From: Anagrus nilaparvatae
Lineage: Eukaryota > Arthropoda > Insecta > Hymenoptera > Mymaridae
Reading direction: 5' to 3'
DNA: 64,000 nucleotides
NCBI GenBank assembly: GCA_022575985.1
Contig: JAKSXM010000007.1
Span: 15,192,501 to 15,256,500 of the forward strand
Made by a program: the position numbers and the translations under genes. Below, piece after piece: positions 9,196 to 19,262 of the stretch. The notes under the pieces were generated by a model. That model made no database searches, had not been told where the DNA came from, and saw only the letters and a program-made list of their open reading frames with translations. The stretch's first letter is position 1; each line of letters opens with the position of its first letter.

Positions 9196-11303
9196 GAAAA
9201 TATTCTAAGTCCATTTCACCCCCCCCACCCCAAAACGTCACTTTTTCACCCCCCTCCCCCCTAGTGCCGAGCCGGAATTTTTCAAATACCCCATCCAATG
9301 AAGATGTTCCATGTTAAAACGGTCTCTAGGGATTTTTTGAGACGCTAAATCCATATTTTTAGTTAGGAAATTAAAAAATGCTTTCTTAATTGGAAAAATC
9401 GTTAAACAGGCTTTTTTTTATCCTAAAAAATTTAAGTCATAAAACTTTATTATATTTGGTTAAACGACGATTCCTGAGGGAGGTATGAAGATTTGAAAAA
9501 CAATCGTAAAAAACGCAATTTTTTTTCATGGTATTTTTTCAAAAAAGTATAGAAAAGAATAAAAATGTGTTTAAATTTGGAGAAAATCGGACAAAGAAAT
9601 TTTAAGTTAATTTTTGGATTTTATAGCGAGAATCGTAAATATTCGGAACATCTGGATTGTAAATTACAATGGATGACTTAAATATGTTGGAAAAATACCG
9701 AAAACTACTTCCGTTTATTTCAACACGCCTTCTTGGCCGAGAAATGCAGGTCTCAATTCTATAACAATGTTATAAGATAGGGTTTTTAGGTAATTTTCCA
9801 AATAACGCTGTCATATTGCAATTCTACCAAAATACTACCGTTTGATCTCATTTTTTTATTAATTTTTTTATTTTAAGTGCTACCTTTCATTCCCCGTAAA
9901 CCGCAATTTTTTATCACCGATTCTCTCATCGCTATAGTTAGTAAATCAAATGTCCATTTTATTTTGCCAAAAATGACCAATTTTACAATTGCTGCTAAAA
10001 TTGTAATTTTTGATGAAAATAAGTCTTATTAGTCTCCAACATTTTGTACTAGTTTCAAGTTTCGAAAAATTTGTCACTTGTCCATTTTGCTTTAGACCTT
10101 TCGGAGATATGCCTCGACAAACATAGTGATAAATATGATTTTTTTTTGAAAAACCTGAAATTAAGACTCTTTTTTTTAAATTATCATATCTGCTAAACAA
10201 AAAATCGAAAAGGAATGAGTAAAAAATTCTTCAAAAATTAGAGCTTATACAAAATTTTTGAGACCTTTTGCGACTCATTTTCATAAAAAATTACAATTTT
10301 TACAGCAATTTTAAAATTAATCATTTTTGGAAAAAATGGACATTTGGTTTACTAACTATAGCGATGAGAGAATCGGTGATAAGTTGATATATTGCGGTTT
10401 ACGGGGAATAAAAGGTTGCACTTATACAAAAAAAATGAGACCAAATAGTAGTATTTTGGTAGAATTGTAATATGACAGCGTTATTTGGAAAATTGCCTAA
10501 AAACCCATTGTTATAGAATTGAGACCTGCGTTTCTCGGCCAAGAAGGCGTGTTGGAATAAACGAAAGTAGTTTTCGGTATTTCCCCAACATATTTAAGCC
10601 ATCCATTGTAAATCACGATCCAGATATTCCGATTAAGAAAGCATTTTTTCAATTTTCCAACAAAAAATATCGATTCAGCGCCCCAAAAAACCCCCGGATA
10701 CCGTTTTTTAGTTGAATAAAATAATGCTTTACGATTTTCACTTTTCAGAATGAAAAAACACCTATTTTCCGAGTTTCCCACAAACTTCTAACGTTTTTTC
10801 AAATTCCTGACCAAAAATATCGATTCAGCGCCCCAAAAAACGTTCAGATACCGTTTTTTCATTGAATAAAATAAAGTTTTACGATTTTCACTTTTCAAAA
10901 TGAAAAAACACCTATTTTCCGAATTTCCCGCAAATGCAAACGTTTTTTCACATTCCTGACCAAAAATATCGATTCAGCGCCCCAAAAAACCCCCAGTTAT
11001 AACTTAAATTGTAAAATAACAATTATATACATATTTTTTATTTTCAAGTTAAAAGATATAGTTAAGAGCCCCTTCTAGAAAGGTTTCTGGCGGATAGAAT
11101 ATAATTCTCTGACGAATAACTTTACATTCATAAAAATTAAGAATTTTCGTTTAATTTTAATTTTTAAGTATATTTTTAGAGATAATATCTGATATTGAAA
11201 TAATATTGCTAGAAATATTAGATTACTTTGCTGTCATTTTAACCAAATATAATCAAAAAATAGATTTATATGAATTTAACTCGCTCTGAATCAACTCTAT
11301 TAA

Positions 11304-12415
11304 TTAACCCATTAGTTCCCAAGCGGACCTGAGATGTCGTTTGACATTACGTCCATAAAGCTTGTTTAAAATTAAAATTTTTTTTAACCAAAAATGTTCC
11401 CCTATGCAAATAGAGTTGCTCTTTCATATTTTTGGGTCAGATTATTAAAATCTTGAACCGGAAGTGAAATATAACCACTCAAAGTTCGCTAATTTTAAAT
11501 TATGGAAGATAACTTTTTCAGCCGTTTTTTTTGAAAAACCGGACTATATTATGGATCTAGCTAATTAAAAGTTAGCCACAATTATTTCTTACCAACTTTG
11601 AAAGATTTTTGTGATTTTCCAAGATCGCGTACATCAAAATGGCGATCGATTTGATTGAAAAAACCAGGAAAAAACTAAAAGTAAAAAAAAACATCAGATT
11701 TTGATTTTTCCAATATTTTTTCAAACAAGCGAGGTTTTTTAGTGAAAATTTATACATGCATGGAATATTTATAAAAAATTGAATTCAAAATGGCGTCCAA
11801 AATGGCGGAAAATGATCGAATTCTAATAAATCGTGACAATATTTTAAAATATATGGGCTGTGGGTATCCTATCCATATCCTATACATTTTTTAGGTGTCT
11901 GAGTTTAGATTTGATATCATTTTTCATCAAAATTTAAATTTTTTATAAATATTCCATGCATACATAAATTTGTCACTAAGAAACCTCACTTGTTTGAAAA
12001 AATATTGGAAAAATCAAAATCTGATGTTTTTTTTTTTACTTTTAGTTTTTTCCTGGTTTTTTCAATTAAATTGATCGCCATTTTGATGTCTACCATCTTG
12101 GAAAATCACAAAAATCTTTCAAAGTTGCTAAGAAATAATCGTGCCTAACTTTTAATAGGCTAGATCCATAATATAGTCCGATTTTTCAAAAAATCACCTG
12201 AAAAAGTTATCTTCCATAATTTAAAATTAGCGAACTTTGAGTGGTTATATTTCACTTCCGGTCCAAGATTTTAATAATCTGACCCAAAAATATGAAAGAG
12301 CAACTCTTTTTGCATAGGGGAACATTTTTTGTTAAAAAAAATTGTGATTTTAAACAAGCTTTATAGACGTAATTTCAAACGACATCTCAGGTCCGCTTGG
12401 GAACTAATGGGTTAA
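11304..12415. mobile_element. Second piggyBac-type palindromic MITE
   Basis: Flanked by TTAA at 11304-11307 and 12412-12415, with tips CCCATTAGTTCCCAAGCGGA and the reverse complement. Nearly the whole 1.1 kb is one imperfect palindrome with its centre near 11860. The tips share the pattern CCCATT...CCCAAGCGGACxT with 4178-5164, so the two are cousins. No coding sequence for a transposase was seen. Confidence 0.85.
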
Positions 12416-12744
12416 TATACGTTTTTGCCTGGTTTTTTGATTAAACACAAATGAACTAAGAAAATTTATATTAATTACTGATTATTTTTGCTATCAAAAG
12501 AATTTATTCAATTATTTTTTCTAAAAACGTCTGTATTTTTCCAATTAATTGAAACTTATTTAGTGACGCATTTTTCAGAATTTCATTTACAAACTATTTT
12601 TTTTACATTAATACTAATTTTAAATATTTAAGAGGTGATTGACTTACTAATAAATACGAAATAAATATTTCGTTTGTTATAAATTTATAAAAGGATGCAA
12701 ATTTTATGTAAATTAAACAGTAACTTTGTATAAATTATAATCTA
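12416..12744. other. AT-rich spacer
   Basis: Nothing recognised between the TTAA element and the CACGGAGAAA element. Confidence 0.5.
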
Positions 12745-12846
12745 CACGGAGAAATTAGTTATGTTAAATTTTAATCTTCCTTGAATTAATTTTTACGGCA
12801 TTGATATTAAAGGCGTGGCAGACTTTTAAAAAGGAAATTTCCACCA

Positions 12847-13074
12847 CACGGAGAAAAATAACTGTTAGAAATAACCAAAATTGCTGGTTATGTTTACATT
12901 ATAAAGTTTTGTTATTTTCTGTTCAAATATTTTGTAAATATAACCATGTTTTTAGTTAGAATTACAATATTCTGACTTCATATTTGTAAAATTTACAAAT
13001 TTTTTTTGTAATTAAAACTTACCCCGTTTTACTAAAATTAACCTTGTAAAATATACAAAATATTTTTCTCCGTG
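12847..13074. mobile_element. Inner CACGGAGAAAA MITE
   Basis: 228 bp with tips CACGGAGAAAAATA and TATTTTTCTCCGTG. It shares its first nine bases with the host element but has a different interior (AAATAACCAAAATTGCTGG), so one family member has inserted into another. Confidence 0.7.
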
Positions 13075-13307
13075 CATGTTTAACGAAAAATTTAATATGA
13101 ATTTATACAAATTTTTACGAAACTTGAAATAAAATTTCTAGGTGGCGCTTCGATCATTGGTTATAATAAATTTTACTTCCAATATTAAAAATTTATCTAA
13201 ATTCATATTAAATTTTTCGTTAAACATGGTAGAAATTTCATTTTGTCAGCCTGTGTCGCCTTTAATATCAGAGTCGTAAAAAGTAATCCAAGGAAGATTA
13301 ATATTTA

Positions 13308-13401
13308 GGCTGATTCCACAAACTTCCACAAACGAAAATCGTGTTGTGCGCATTGCGTTGCGGTTGCATTTTTGCGCTTACGGAGGTTTGTGGAACTAGC
13401 C
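13308..13401. mobile_element. Hairpin MITE unit 1, cluster 1
   Basis: GGCTGATTCCACAAACTTCC ... GTTTGTGGAACTAGCC, preceded by TTA (13305-13307) and followed by TTA (13402-13404). The interior contains TTGTGCGCATTGCGTTGCGG, shared with unit D (14427-14594). Confidence 0.8.
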
Positions 13402-13404
13402 TTA

Positions 13405-13537
13405 GGCCGAGTCTACATAACCGCACCGCACGGCGCAACCCAATGCTATTGATATAGGCTTGCGCTTTCGGCGTCACGTGACTCCTATACTAATAGCATT
13501 GGACTGCGCCATGCGGTGCGGTTATGTAGACGAGGCC
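13405..13537. mobile_element. Hairpin MITE unit 2, cluster 1
   Basis: GGCCGAGTCTACATAACCGC ... GCGGTTATGTAGACGAGGCC. It shares the TTA at 13402-13404 with unit 1 and is followed by TTA (13538-13540). The stem has CCCAATGCTATTG, and the loop side has GTCACGTGAC, a palindrome with an E-box core. Confidence 0.85.
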
Positions 13538-13560
13538 TTAACATAATTAATTTCTCCGTG

Positions 13561-13957
13561 TTTATTGTAATCGTAGCCAATCCTCAAAAATATTACACAG
13601 ATTGTAAGAAAAAGTTTGAGCTTGACTATATTATGTTAAAATATAATTAAATTTTATTTCGATAAACTAATTTTAATTTAGTTTATTATTCATTATTATA
13701 GTTCATACACTGTTAAGTAGTATAGCTTGAAATCCTTTTTAAAAATTGAATTATCCGAAAACTCACGTTTTTATAATATCTCTGTGTTATTTTTAGGCAT
13801 TAAAAATAAATGTCCGTGATAAAGCGCAGTCTTTGCTTAGCGCTTTACCGCGGGCCTCTAACCTTGCCGCGCGTATTCTTTACCTTGGTCTTACCTCGCT
13901 TTGCTCTTTATAATGCTGAGCTTTGCCGCGCGCAGTCTTGCTTTGCAAGGCTGATTC
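13561..13957. other. Intergenic DNA with a GC-rich island
   Basis: AT-rich to 13810. From 13810 to 13957 the base composition changes sharply (TTTACCGCGGGCCTC, GCCGCGCG twice, GCGCAGTCTTxGC twice). No coding potential is convincing. It may be a decayed member of the hairpin family next door. Confidence 0.5.
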
Positions 13958-13960
13958 TAA

Positions 13961-14153
13961 GGCACATTCTACAATCATCCGGTAAACTCTTGCGGTAGTC
14001 CGCTAGAGGTCCGCAAGGTAGTGACGCCAACCGAAACTAAATGATAAATTAAAATAAACATGTGGTATTTATTTTATATCAAGTTGGCACCACTGACTTA
14101 CGGACTTCTAACGGACGACCGCAAGAGTTTACCGGATGATTGTAGAATGTGCC
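13961..14153. mobile_element. Hairpin MITE unit A, cluster 2
   Basis: GGCACATTCTACAATCATCC ... GGATGATTGTAGAATGTGCC, with TAA on both sides (13958-13960 and 14154-14156). The stem is about 75 bp on each side and includes GGTAAACTCTTGCGG. Confidence 0.85.
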
Positions 14154-14156
14154 TAA

Positions 14157-14287
14157 GGCTGAGTCCAGACATAGCGCGTTTCGCATGCTATAATGAAAAA
14201 GCGTGCGATTTTAATATAGGGATTCAATACATTTTATCGCACGCTTTTCATTGTCGCATGCGTATCGCACTATATCTGGACTCAGCC
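14157..14287. mobile_element. Hairpin MITE unit B, cluster 2
   Basis: GGCTGAGTCCAGACATAGCG ... TATCTGGACTCAGCC, with TAA before and after (14154-14156 and 14288-14290). Confidence 0.85.
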
Positions 14288-14290
14288 TAA

Positions 14291-14423
14291 GGCCTAGTCT
14301 ACATAACCGCACCGCATGGCGCAGCCCAATGCTATTGGTATAGGAGTCACGTGACACCGTAAGCGCAAGCATATATTAATAGCATTGGGTTGCGCCGTGT
14401 GGTGCGGTTATGTAGACTAGGCC
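14291..14423. mobile_element. Hairpin MITE unit C, cluster 2
   Basis: GGCCTAGTCTACATAACCGC ... GCGGTTATGTAGACTAGGCC, flanked by TAA (14288-14290 and 14424-14426). Same family as 13405-13537 and 7856-7950; 133 bp, the same length as 13405-13537. Confidence 0.88.
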
Positions 14424-14426
14424 TAA

Positions 14427-14594
14427 GGCTAGTTCTACAAACTCCGTAAATGAATGTCGTAACCGCAAGCGCAGTCGCAACGCAATGCGCACATCACAAC
14501 GCGCATGTTCACAAACGAAGATTATGTTGTGCGCATTGCGTTGCGGCTGCGCTTGCGGTTACGACATTCATTTACGGCGTTTGTAGAACCAGCC
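14427..14594. mobile_element. Hairpin MITE unit D, cluster 2
   Basis: GGCTAGTTCTACAAACTCCG ... TTTGTAGAACCAGCC, with TAA on both sides (14424-14426 and 14595-14597). The long stem includes ACGACATTCATTTACGG and GCAACGCAATGCGCAC. Confidence 0.85.
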
Positions 14595-14599
14595 TAACC

Positions 14600-15112
14600 T
14601 CTTGACTTTTGCTCCTTTACCACGTCGAGTATTTGTGATTTTTCGTTTTAAGGAACGTGGCCCTAAAAAGGGCCGATTGGTGAAATCCTCCCTTGCCACG
14701 TCTCACGATTTTTACATAGTAAATTTCGTAACGACTATGTTGCGCGCTGCACGCGACTACCTTGACACCTTCGCTATGCTGTGAATGAGATTGTTTGCTG
14801 GTTTGATTGTTTCTGATGCTGTGCACTTGGAGGAGTCCATGGCTTTCGGACGTTGAATCCTCATTGAAGCAGCTCGTAAGCTGCGATTATTTGAAACGCT
14901 TGTTGCGATTTTCCGAGCTCGTAGGCTTGAAGAGGTATTTTGAGATTTTTGATATTCCTGGCCAGGAGAAGTCACCTGAGCACAAGGTGCTCGCATGTTT
15001 GTAAGTTTTTGATTTCTCTTTTGTATGCTTGTGAATTATTGAATATTAAAACGTGTGGCTGGGGCCACGCATCAAATGCAAAAAAAAAACCACTGGCCCT
15101 TTTCAGGGCCAC
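14600..15112. pseudogene. Possible remnant of a divergent histone gene pair
   Basis: Two outward-facing histone-type 3' stem-loops are present: GGCCCTTTTTAGGGCCAC on the minus strand near 14657-14674, and GGCCCTTTTCAGGGCCAC on the plus strand near 15093-15110. Between them, the minus strand has CGTGGCAAGGGAGG (RGKGG, as at the start of H4 or H2A). The plus strand has CCATGGCT and, further on, GCAGCTCGTAAG (AARK, as in H3). Divergent H3/H4 pairs are normal in insect histone clusters. No continuous histone protein can be read, so this would be a heavily deleted pseudogene pair. Chance resemblance is a real alternative. Confidence 0.3.
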
Positions 15113-17264
15113 CTAATATTTAAAACATACGAACAAACCATTCAGAAAGCTTCCGGTAAAATTAACACTCTGTACTTTTTTTTATATGTAAATAAATAAA
15201 TCATCATTTATAGAACAAGGTACATTATAGCTGAAAAAAAATAACCAATTATAAATGCAAATTTACTTGAAAATTCAATTAATACAATTTAAAAGTGTAT
15301 GCATTTGTGGTTATATAATATTATAATAATTTCGTCATGTATTTCATTCCCACTAAAAAAAAAAAAATTGTATTTGAAACTTTGATAAATTTCCTAGTAT
15401 CGTATGTAGATATCAGTTATTTATACCAATATTCATTAAATTTGATAAGTGTAAACATGTTATATAAAATTTTAGTTTTAATTAATCCATTTTTTTTTCT
15501 CAACATTGTTCATTTTTATACAAAAATTTTTATGAATATAAATAAAGATATTATAAATGTAATTTGAACTGATGCCCTCTAAGAAAGGTCGACAAGTGTA
15601 AAAATAAATGTGTATTATTTAAAAAAAAAACAAATTAAAGAAGTTTTGTGTATGTTAATTAGAATTAATTCGAATATAAAAATTTGAATTTAAAGTAAGT
15701 TAATATAATTTTTAATTATAAGTAGGACAAATGAATGTGATATAAAAAAGTGAACACTAAAAAGTATGAATTTTTGTCCGCTTTGTGAACCAACATAATT
15801 TATAGAGAAAATGTAGCGTTTATGGTTTTCGGGGTAACCCCAGAATAGAAACAGAATGTTATTAGCCTATTTGGTAGATCCACAAAAGAATCATCATTAT
15901 CATTAATATGCAAAATATTCTAAATTGAATAAAGAACGTGAAAAAATTTCTTTGCTCCCAAAAAAATTTTCAAAACTCATAAAAATAAAAAATAAGTAAA
16001 AATAATATGGCGCACACCCAATAATCTTATAAACAGATAATAATTAGTTTTTTAATTTAAATATTATGAATTTGCCATGTTTAAGCCAAATTTTAAAAAA
16101 TTTTATTTTAGAACCGTAATCAGCGACTTGAAAACTTGTTAATCGTTGTTTAAATGTTAAAAAAAACTTTTATTACCGATTTTGAGGTGAAGAACGTGCA
16201 TGAATTTAAAAATTTTATTGATTTGATATCCGAATTCGAAAACCTAGAAAACTCTTTGGTTTATCAAAAAATAGTTAAAATAATGTATAAATGATATTGG
16301 CGTTAATTATTGCCAGTTTTAAGGTAAAAAAATAACCATTTTTAATATTGAAAATCATATATCAGTAATTTTTTTAAATAACTTGTTTTGCAAAATTTTT
16401 GCTTATTATGGGGAGAAAATCTTTAATTACTCAAAATTCGTCATCAAAAATGGATACAACCTTTGAAATCATTAAAATGTTATTTTAACATAAGCTTAAT
16501 ATAAGCTTGACGTTAACTTATTGTAATTAAAATGATCATTTTTGCAGAAAAAAAATTGCCAAATAAAATGGAAAATAAATAAAACAATATAAAAATATAA
16601 ATTTATTAAAAAAATTTTATTAAAAATTTCACATCATTAAATAATTTTATTTATTAAATATTTTTTTATTTTCTTTTAATTAATTTTTTGTCTATAACAA
16701 AAAGAAACGCAATAAAATTATCAAAGTAAAATATTATTTACGCTGTTATACAATGTTACAAACATTTTTCTTTCATATTTTTGATCGTTAAAATAAAATT
16801 TATTATTATTATTTTTTTTTCTAAAATATAATAACTTTATTTTAATTAAATTTAAAAAAATATATTATATAATCGATATATAATAAAACAATTAAATTTT
16901 ATATCAAGGGTTGAATCATCTGAAAGTTACAACTGTTGTAGAACGTCCTTCACCGATTACCCCCAAATTTTGGACTGTTGGTTTATGTATGAAATATGAT
17001 TCCTTCTTAACTCAACTCTCTATAGGTTTAATAATTAGGATATTTTTCAGTTTTCTTAGCCATTTTTGGTAATAAATTTATAAAACGAACTATATAGATG
17101 TACAAAAAAAAAATAGATTAAAAACATATCCCGACGTGAAATTTTCCACTAAATCCGATTTTTTTGTTAGTTTTATAATGCGTCAAGACGCCCGAAAATG
17201 AATAATTTGACTGCCGCTGTGATAATTTCGATTGTCTCAAATGTCTTCGCGTCAGCAATAGTAA
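15113..17264. other. AT-rich intergenic DNA
   Basis: No gene recognised. Around 16085-16280 lie degraded units of a dispersed repeat with TAATCAGCGACTTGAAAAC and ACCGATTTTGAGG. Similar text occurs at 30540-30650 and 44640-44700. The rest is low-complexity AT-rich sequence. Confidence 0.5.
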
Positions 17265-17530
17265 TAGTACATTTTTAACCAAAGGAGCAAAAAAAGAATG
17301 GCCCAGATCGCACGTTAATTAGCATCTGAGATGAAGCCAAGTAATGGTAAGTTTGAGTATGGTAAACTGCGATCTGGGGTATTCTTTTTTCGCTCCTATG
17401 GACAAAACACTTTTTTCGCCTCATAACGAGATAGAAAAAAACGCTTTTTCTCCCCACTGAGAAAGAAAAATTTCGTATTGTCCATAATTGACTTGATCTA
17501 GGTCATTCTTTGTTTTGCTCCCTTGGTTGA
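17265..17530 (-). repeat. Partial inverted copy of the 53.4-54.2 kb element
   Basis: Shares AGTACATTTTTAACCAA, GGAGCAAAAAAAGAATGG, GCCCAGATCGCACGTTAATT and CCCCACTGAGAAAGAAAAAT with 53800-53940. It includes a hairpin pairing AGAATGGCCCAGATCGCA with TGCGATCTGGGGTATTCT. Confidence 0.7.
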
Positions 17531-18193
17531 ATATTAAGCTTTTTTATAAATTTGACACGGTTGTGAAAGAAATAGGCCCAAAATTGTTTATTTCTTTCGG
17601 GTATTAAACCCTTAATAAATATTTTCTGAAGAATAAAATTGACTGTAAAACTAAAATATTGATAAGTTTAGAGTCCTAAAATAACACTGCTAGACCTTAT
17701 ATGGCGATATTGTATTAAATATTTATAAATATTGAAAAAAATAGTAGATTTGACATAAACCTTTGTTAGCATTCATGTTTATGATTTCTAAAATGTTTAA
17801 GGCCTTGTTGTATAATATACTATTAAGATAATTTTATAAAAAATATCTAAAAAACATTTATTATTTGTTTTAAATTACTACTAAAAAATTTTCAATATGT
17901 TTTTCTCAGCCTAAAATTTATGTAAGAGAATACTTTAAAATTTATTATTAAAATTTTCATCATAAATCGGTTGAGATACCTAACATAAAAATAACAAAAA
18001 GAAGAAAAAAAAAGCTACTTTTTTATATTATATTCATTTTCTATTAAGAATAAATCTGTCAGTATAAAATAAACAGCTTTATTCGTGCAAGCAATAATTC
18101 GAACAATGTTTGAAAGATATTCTTCTTATATTTTACTTTTTTTCTTCTTCTTGAATTTAAAAGATAAGAAATCGATGCACATATATATATATA
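17531..18193. other. AT-rich intergenic DNA
   Basis: Nothing recognised; it ends in a TA microsatellite at 18181-18193. Confidence 0.5.
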
Positions 18194-19262
18194 CTAGGGG
18201 GCTCCGCCCCCTGCGCGCTACGCGCGCCAACCCCCGCAGAGTGATTGAAGTATTGCGATAGTATATTTTTATAATCACTTGTAAGGCGTACCACAGTGTA
18301 GTAAAAAAAAAAAGTGGCCAAAAATCGGTATTAAAATATGCACATAAATGATAAATAAACCTAAAAAAAGTATATTAGTATAATTTTAGATGGTTGTATG
18401 TAGTATAAAGAGGTGTTAGTCAACATTTGCAATTTAGTCAAAAAATGAAAAATTTGATTTTTCTATTTTTACTTATATTTTAAACTTAAACAAAGTATAA
18501 AAAATATAGATTATATAAAAACATAAAAAAAACAACTTTATAATAATTGGTTAAATATAGAAAAAACCGCATTGGCCCAAAAGGACCACTTTGGCCCAAT
18601 AGGTTCACTTTGGCCCAAAAGGACCATTTTGGCCCAAAAGGACCACTGTGGCCCAAAAGGACCAGATTGGCACAAAAGGACCACATTGGCCGAAAAGGTC
18701 CATTTTGGCCCAAAAGGACCACATTGGCTCAAAAGGACCACATTGGCCCAAAAGGACCACATTGGCCCAAAAGGTCCATTTTGGCACAAAAGGTCCAATT
18801 TGGCCCAAAAGGTCCATTTTGTCACAAAAGGTCCATTTTGGCACAAAAGGTCCATTTTGGCACAAAAGGTCCATTGGCACAAAAGGTTCATTTTGGCACA
18901 AAAGGTCCATTGGCACAAAAGGTCTATTGGCACAAAAGGTCCATTTTGGCACAAAAGGTCCATTGGCACAAAAGGTCCGTTTTGGCACAAAAGGTCCATT
19001 TTGGCACAAAAGGTCCATTGGCACAAAAGGTCCATTTTGGCACAAAAGGTCCATTGGCACAAAAGGTCCGTTTTGGCACAAAAGGTCCATTGGCACAAAA
19101 GGTCCATTTTGGCACAAAAGGTCCATTTTGGCTCAAAAGGTCCATTGGCACAAAAGGTCCATTGGCACAAAAGGTCCATTTTGGCACAAAAGGTCCATTG
19201 GCACAAAGGGCTCATGCGACAGCGGCGGCAGCGGCGGCGGCGGTTATAACTTTATAATATAT
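18194..19262 (+). repeat. GC-headed repeat flanked by TA microsatellites
   Basis: Begins CTAGGGGGCTCCGCCCCCTG and GCGCGCTACGCGCGC (two small hairpins), followed by CCAACCCCCGCAGAG. It ends with GCGGCGGCAGCGGCGGCGG and TTATAACTTTATAATATATA. The same head (GCCAACCCCCGCAAAG) and tail (GGCAGCGGCGGCAGCG...TTTTATAATATA) bound 34526-35070, so both are members of one family. The middle of this copy is taken over by a minisatellite. Confidence 0.65.
18572..19210 (+). repeat. 17-19 bp minisatellite (GGCACAAAAGGTCCATT)
   Basis: More than 30 copies. The units alternate between 19 bp (GGCACAAAAGGTCCATTTT) and 17 bp (GGCACAAAAGGTCCATT). The first part uses the variant GGCCCAAAAGGACCAC and the later part GGCACAAAAGGTCCAT, a gradient of divergence along the array. 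Because the units lack stops in most frames, long overlapping reading frames appear on both strands; none is a gene. Confidence 0.95.

Larger units (their letters stand above)
7641..11028. mobile_element. Foldback element with tandem-repeat arms, multiply invaded
   Basis: The outer ends match in inverted orientation (AATTGTTATTTTACA...AACTGGGGG at 7641-7682, with the reverse complement at 10990-11028). Each arm is made of about 137-150 bp degenerate units keyed by GGGGCGCTGAATCGATATTT: about 7685, 7830, 8070 and 9325 on the left, and inverted at about 10675, 10822 and 10972 on the right. An inner inverted pair (about 9640-9900 and 10340-10640) carries GCCTTCTTGGCCGAGAAA. A MITE at 7856-7950 and a composite block at 8154-9297 are later insertions: removing the MITE restores the unit spacing. 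No transposase is present. Confidence 0.75.
12745..13560. mobile_element. CACGGAGAAA-ended MITE hosting nested insertions
   Basis: The outer tips are CACGGAGAAATTAGTTATG (12745) and the reverse complement, ending at 13560. The arms continue inwards as AATCTTCCTTG, GATATTAAAGGCG and GGAAATTTCCACC. They are interrupted on the left side by the inner element at 12847-13074 and on the right arm by two hairpins (13308-13537). Taking these out leaves a simple palindromic element. Confidence 0.75.

Noticed and set aside
13810..15004. Open frames of 60-79 codons in the GC-rich stretch
   Set aside because: They overlap palindromic MITEs and possible histone debris. No frame reads as a known protein.
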